This document shows positions 59,823-64,000 of a DNA stretch of 64,000 bases, piece by piece. Both the position numbers and the translations under genes were made by a program. This DNA comes from Lytechinus variegatus (Eukaryota > Echinodermata > Echinoidea > Temnopleuroida > Toxopneustidae), in contig NC_054758.1 of NCBI RefSeq assembly GCF_018143015.1, forward strand, positions 13,620,001 to 13,684,000. The letters run 5' to 3'. The notes below the pieces were generated by a model that saw nothing but the letters and a program-made list of their open reading frames with translations, was not told where the DNA came from and did not search any database. Each line of letters opens with the position of its first letter. The first letter of the stretch is position 1.

Positions 59823-60327
59823 TTAAAGGGGAAGTTCACCCTGACAAAAAGTTTATTATAAAAATAGCAGAAAAAATAATAAAAAATATTGCCGAAGGTT
59901 TGAGAAAAATCCATCAAATAATTAAAAAGTTATTAGAATTTCAATTATTTGATTTGTGACGTCATATGCGAGCAGCATTCCTACATAGCGAATGGTGAAA
60001 ATTCAATGAAATGTCATTTTCTCAGAAAATTGAAAATGGTTTTCACTGTACCTTTTGTATATCAATATACAAATCATTTCACACCCGATCATGAATAGAA
60101 AACAAAATTAAGTCATCAGGAACCATAAAAAATTTGAAATTCATGCATTTTATATTACATAACACATGGGGCAGCTGCTCGTTTATGACGTCACAAATCC
60201 AAAACTTTGAACTCTAATAACTTTTTTACTCTTCAACGGATTTTCCTCAAAACTTCACCAATATTTTTTACTATTTTTTCTGCTATTTTTACAACAAAGT
60301 TTTCTTCAGGGTGAACTTCCCCTTTAA
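59823..60327. mobile_element. MITE family A, copy 2
   Basis: TTAAAGGGGAAGTTCACCCT and AGGGTGAACTTCCCCTTTAA ends, 505 bp, in the opposite internal orientation to 58685-59199. It lies 373 bp upstream of the phosphonatase start codon. Confidence 0.9.
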
Positions 60328-60699
60328 GGGCACTGATGTAGAGCCAGCCAAAGTACAGTGAATCTAGTCTCAGGCTTCAGACTCTGCACTGTGCAGTTAC
60401 GCAAATTGCGAAAACCAAAAGGGGTCTGTGACCGCAAACTACACTTATCCAGGGCAGAGGCCTATTTATTTCCAGGGGCGAGGCAAGCACATAAAACGGG
60501 GGAAGAAAAACAAACCCAAATTTCCACCATGTGACTATAGATCAACGAGATAAACAATATCAATGTATACGGTACAATGTTTCACGTTGTTTGGATCTTC
60601 AAGTGACTGATGTGGTATAGCATTATAACAGCATTGAGATAGCAGCGAGCATTATAATTCTTCGGTTAATATCATCTATCATTCGACACAATTTCGAGT

Positions 60700-62146
60700 A
60701 TGACTTCGTCGATTTCATCACAAAGTATGTGGGTAAAATTATATACTTAGATTGCTTTCAGTTTGTAGCTTACGTGGGATTTTCAAGGGGTTGTTTTATC
60801 ATGTTTATGTGCAGGATTGTGTAAGTTGATATATTTCTAAATGGTGGAACAATGTTATAGGCTAGATTTAAGAAATAAAGGGAAAACATATAACCATGGA
60901 CCGCCATTGATACACGAGTGGCGTAGTCTGCAGGCACAAACTCATATTTGATTCTTTAGCCAATTACCATACTAGTATAGAGAGAGAGGATCGAGTAGAC
61001 GCCATTATGCCCTCGACCTGTCACTCTACATGTGTAATACTTTATGAATCTATTCTCTCTACTTCCGATTCTGCGTTATAATTTAATGCACTATGCGAAT
61101 TACAAGGGTCTGTGATGGGTGCAGACTATATTTTACAGGCGGGTAGCGCCTGGGTATTTTGATAGGGATGGAGGGGGGGGGGGCAAGATAATCTGTAATG
61201 GATTGCGCAATACCACAAAAATAAAGGTAATATAGTTTTACGACGAAGACATTTCATTTTTATGGTCCTCTTTTTTTATCATCCTCTTATTTTCCCATAC
61301 CAGTTTGCCCTTTCTTTAAAACAAAATCCCTTTTCAAAATTAAAGGTGCAATTTAATTCTAAAATTATTGTTCTATTGTAAACTTAGTATCCAATGAACG
61401 ATTTTGGTCTCATATACGAATTATGGAATGTGTATTCTCTACAGTGTCGGATCCGTGGAGCGCATCCGCCGCATCCAGTCCGTGCCCCCCCCCCCTTTTT
61501 TTAATTGCCAGTCTTAAAAATATATTTGTAGTGCAAAATGTCGGGCATAATATTATAGTGACATACAGTCACCTTAAGTTGTGAAAACAGTTTTCTTTTT
61601 TGCTTGTCAGGATCTTATGAACAAAAAATGCCCCCGCCCCCCCCTCATTGGCAAATACTTGATCCGCCCCTGAATGTCTACTTTTTATTGTTGCAGTATG
61701 GTCCAACCCAATGATGTCCTATCGCATGATACATGAGTACAGAGGACCGGTCAAGCTCGTCATCTTCGACTGGGCTGGCACGGTCGTCGATTGCGGTGTC
61801 TTCGCCCCTGTCCAAGCTTTCACCAACGTGTTTGCTCGGGAAGGCATCGACGTACTCGTTGACGAAGTCAGGGCGCCGATGGGAGCGCACAAGAGGGTGA
61901 GTTGGGTCCCATGTGATTATAGGCTATATAGCTTATTAACTTTCATATGTTTTCCAAAAAATCTGTTGTAGAGTTATTATTGATAACAATTTTGTGTTGT
62001 TTTTGGTTAAAATTTTTATTAATTAATTTCGGAGTTTTGTCATTATCTTCAATTTTATTACCAATATTATTATACATTATATCATATCATTACATATTTT
62101 CAGTATGATAAAATTATTGAAGTAGTTGTGGTATATAGTAGTAGTA

Positions 62147-62180
<34 letters not shown>

Positions 62181-63294
62181 TGTAGTAGTAGTAGTAGTAG
62201 TAGTAGTATAGTAATAGTAGTAGTAATAGTAGTAGTAGTAGTAGTAGTATAGTAGTAGTAGTAGTAGTGTTAGTATAGTAGTAGTAGTAGTTGTTGTTGT
62301 TGTAGAAGTAGTATAGCCTATACAGTTGTCATCATCCTCATCATCATATTCATCGATCGTCATCAATTATCATTTATTTATATTTCGACAGGCCCTTACC
62401 ATGCTTACGATTGAGACAAAAACAAATCTCCTTATTTTTCACAATAGGTTCACATATCCCGCATGGTTCAAATGGATCGCATCGCTGCTACTTGGAAGGC
62501 GAAGAAAGGGGAAGCCCCTAATGAGGATGATGTTGAAAGAATGTATCGAAACTTTCTACCTGAACAGATCAAAGCTTTGGAATCACACGCCAATATGATA
62601 ACAGGTTTTCTTCATTTATTTCCATCAGACGAAAATAATGTTCAGTAACGAGATCGATTAGAAGATAACTGGAGGAGGTATCGGTATCTTTAACGTTCAG
62701 TCCTCTTTCGCTCTTTTTCTGCTTTATTGCCGTTTGGCCCCGTTTCGTTTAAAATCAATAAAATGCCATAAGGTAGGCCTAATATTGTCCCAAAAGCAAC
62801 TGATTCATAACGAGTTGTTACTCTACTCCAAGGAAACTAGATTGCAAGGATCTGAGTCGAGGCCGGTATAAAAGGCCGACCGAGCCTTTGGGTCGCTGGA
62901 GAATGCCTTTTCGGCTTAATTCTCCTATAGACTTTGAACTCACGACTCGGGCCAATTAACGCCAAGGCCGGCAAAGTGTGACCTCGAGGCCGGTCGGCCA
63001 CGACTACATCCCTGCTATATTGATTGTATATCGTTTCCTTCCTTCCACCTATAACTCGAAGGCATCCCAGACACCATCCGTCAACTCCGGGAGGATTACG
63101 GGATCCGGATCGGGACATCGACAGGCTTTACCAGCGAGATCATGGAGCACCTCACCCCGAGGGCCGCCCAGCTGGGATTCGATCCCGAGTTCGTTGCCAC
63201 GTCCGACTTGGTCAAGGAAGCAAGGCCAACTCCCAGCCTCATCTTTCTGAACATGATCAATTTAAATGTGCATCCGGTACAAGCTGTGGTGAAG
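60700..63294 (+). CDS. Phosphonoacetaldehyde hydrolase (phosphonatase), partial, four exons visible
   Basis: This HAD-superfamily enzyme splits the C-P bond of phosphonoacetaldehyde to acetaldehyde and phosphate, the second step of 2-aminoethylphosphonate breakdown. Exons: 60700-60724, 61697-61896, 62448-62604, 63062-63294, all GT-AG with matching phases (1,0,1,0), giving 205 residues; the gene continues beyond the window. Seen: nucleophile Asp33 in IFDWAGTVVD, PMGAHK with Lys74 at the Schiff-base position of bacterial PhnX (Lys53 in B. cereus), His77 three residues on, motif II IGTSTGF (144-150), and Arg182 in EARPTP. The next exon should bring the GDT acid motif. The tiny first exon is inferred from a perfect GTATGT donor and in-frame joining; otherwise translation would begin at Met codons at 61711. 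No targeting peptide is obvious. Confidence 0.9.
61140..61660. other. Intron 1 of phosphonatase with C/G-run repeats
   Basis: GGAGGGGGGGGGGGCAAGAT near 61170 and CCCCCCCCCCTTTTTTTAAT near 61487, plus GCCCCCGCCCCCCCCTC near 61630, resemble the ends of the C/G-run elements at 3532 and 14463. No exon is seen. Confidence 0.4.
62130..62312. repeat. (TAG)n microsatellite in phosphonatase intron 2
   Basis: About 180 bp of GTAGTAGTA with ATAGTA and TTGTTG interruptions. Same triplet as the arms of the 9357-13021 palindrome. Peptide-like frames are artefacts. Confidence 0.95.
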
Positions 63295-64000
63295 GTGAGA
63301 AGGCCATTTTCTAAAGGTCACTTTTGCAAAGGCAATTTTGTTTTTCATCATCCAACTATTTTTTTCTTCTATTTTTATTTAATTTGATATTTTAAGCATC
63401 TTTTCTCATCCATTCTGCTCATTCGATATTATGACTATGTTTAAATTGCTAATATTCTCAAAACATTTTGCTTGCAATGACGATCCGTCTTCCGCAATTG
63501 AATTTTCTGTTCGACTATGTATATTTCTGAGTTAGCACATATGTTTAGAGCCTATTGTCAAATTGTCTTTGTTATAATATAGCATATTGTCATGCAAAAG
63601 AAAAATATCACTAAATCAAATGAAAGATACATGTCGTCATAACGAATAAAGTATCTTGCAATCAACTTTTCTAAATTCACACGTCAACATTACTTTCTAT
63701 CAAAAGTCGACTTTGTAAGATAATTCAACAATGTTGCCACGTAAAACTTTTTAGATGTCGACGGTAGGACAGCACGTCGCCTAGCTACAATTTGAGAGGC
63801 ACTTACGTATACGGACGCTTTCAACATGTTCAAGGACATAAAAAATATATCGTCAATGCATGTCCTTCATTACAATGAGCAACCAAGCAGACTTTGTCGA
63901 AAATTTGTCAAACAAAACAACAGTTTTATGGGCTCTGATGGACAAACGACCGTTGCAAGTTTTCGTCATCTTCGAAACTTATGAAGAAACCGTTTTCGAC
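63295..64000. other. Start of phosphonatase intron 4; nothing recognised
   Basis: AT-rich sequence after the GTGAGA donor. No further exon with PhnX motif III could be found before the window ends. Confidence 0.6.

Overview
This looks like nuclear DNA from a marine invertebrate deuterostome, most likely an echinoderm such as a sea urchin. The evidence is spliceosomal genes with long AT-rich introns, dense short non-autonomous transposons, frequent ACATGTAC-type motifs, a Mag/SURL-like Ty3 retrotransposon and large fold-back repeats. Species assignment is an inference; no database was consulted.

Three host genes can be assembled exon by exon with consistent splice phases. (1) Transaldolase, + strand, 13478-36708: nine exons, 331 residues, complete, with a 15.8 kb first intron. 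(2) A PRELI-domain protein (PRELID2-like lipid transfer protein), - strand, 57694-46988: six exons, 181 residues, complete. (3) A phosphonoacetaldehyde hydrolase (phosphonatase, HAD superfamily), + strand, from 60700 past the last visible exon at 63294: four exons, 205 residues, cut off by the window end. Transaldolase and PRELID2 converge. PRELID2 and the phosphonatase diverge from a 3 kb spacer. Their functions (pentose phosphate pathway, mitochondrial phospholipid transport, phosphonate catabolism) show no obvious operon-like link.

Layout: 1-617 is a 53-bp tandem satellite; 618-3345 is a diverged inverted repeat; 3421-13034 is a stack of nested insertions (a short inverted-repeat element split by a 3.7 kb palindrome, with a young Mag-type Ty3 element at the junction). 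Transaldolase follows, and its intron 1 holds a second giant palindrome (20389-24225) and several DNA transposon remnants. 36709-46987 is the transaldolase 3' UTR plus intergenic DNA with at least eight inverted-repeat elements, including a piggyBac-type insertion inside another MITE. PRELID2 introns carry a frameshifted, 5'-truncated LINE, SINE pieces and an ATCA microsatellite that reaches a splice donor. The 57695-60699 spacer is built largely of MITEs inserted into one another.

The most notable observations are: two separate partial exon duplications inside transaldolase (one could act as a frame-preserving 72-nt cassette); two ~3.7 kb palindromes close to or inside the same gene; an intron-bearing animal phosphonatase with its catalytic residues intact; and a group of TTAAAGG-ended MITE families that share one internal 20-bp motif.
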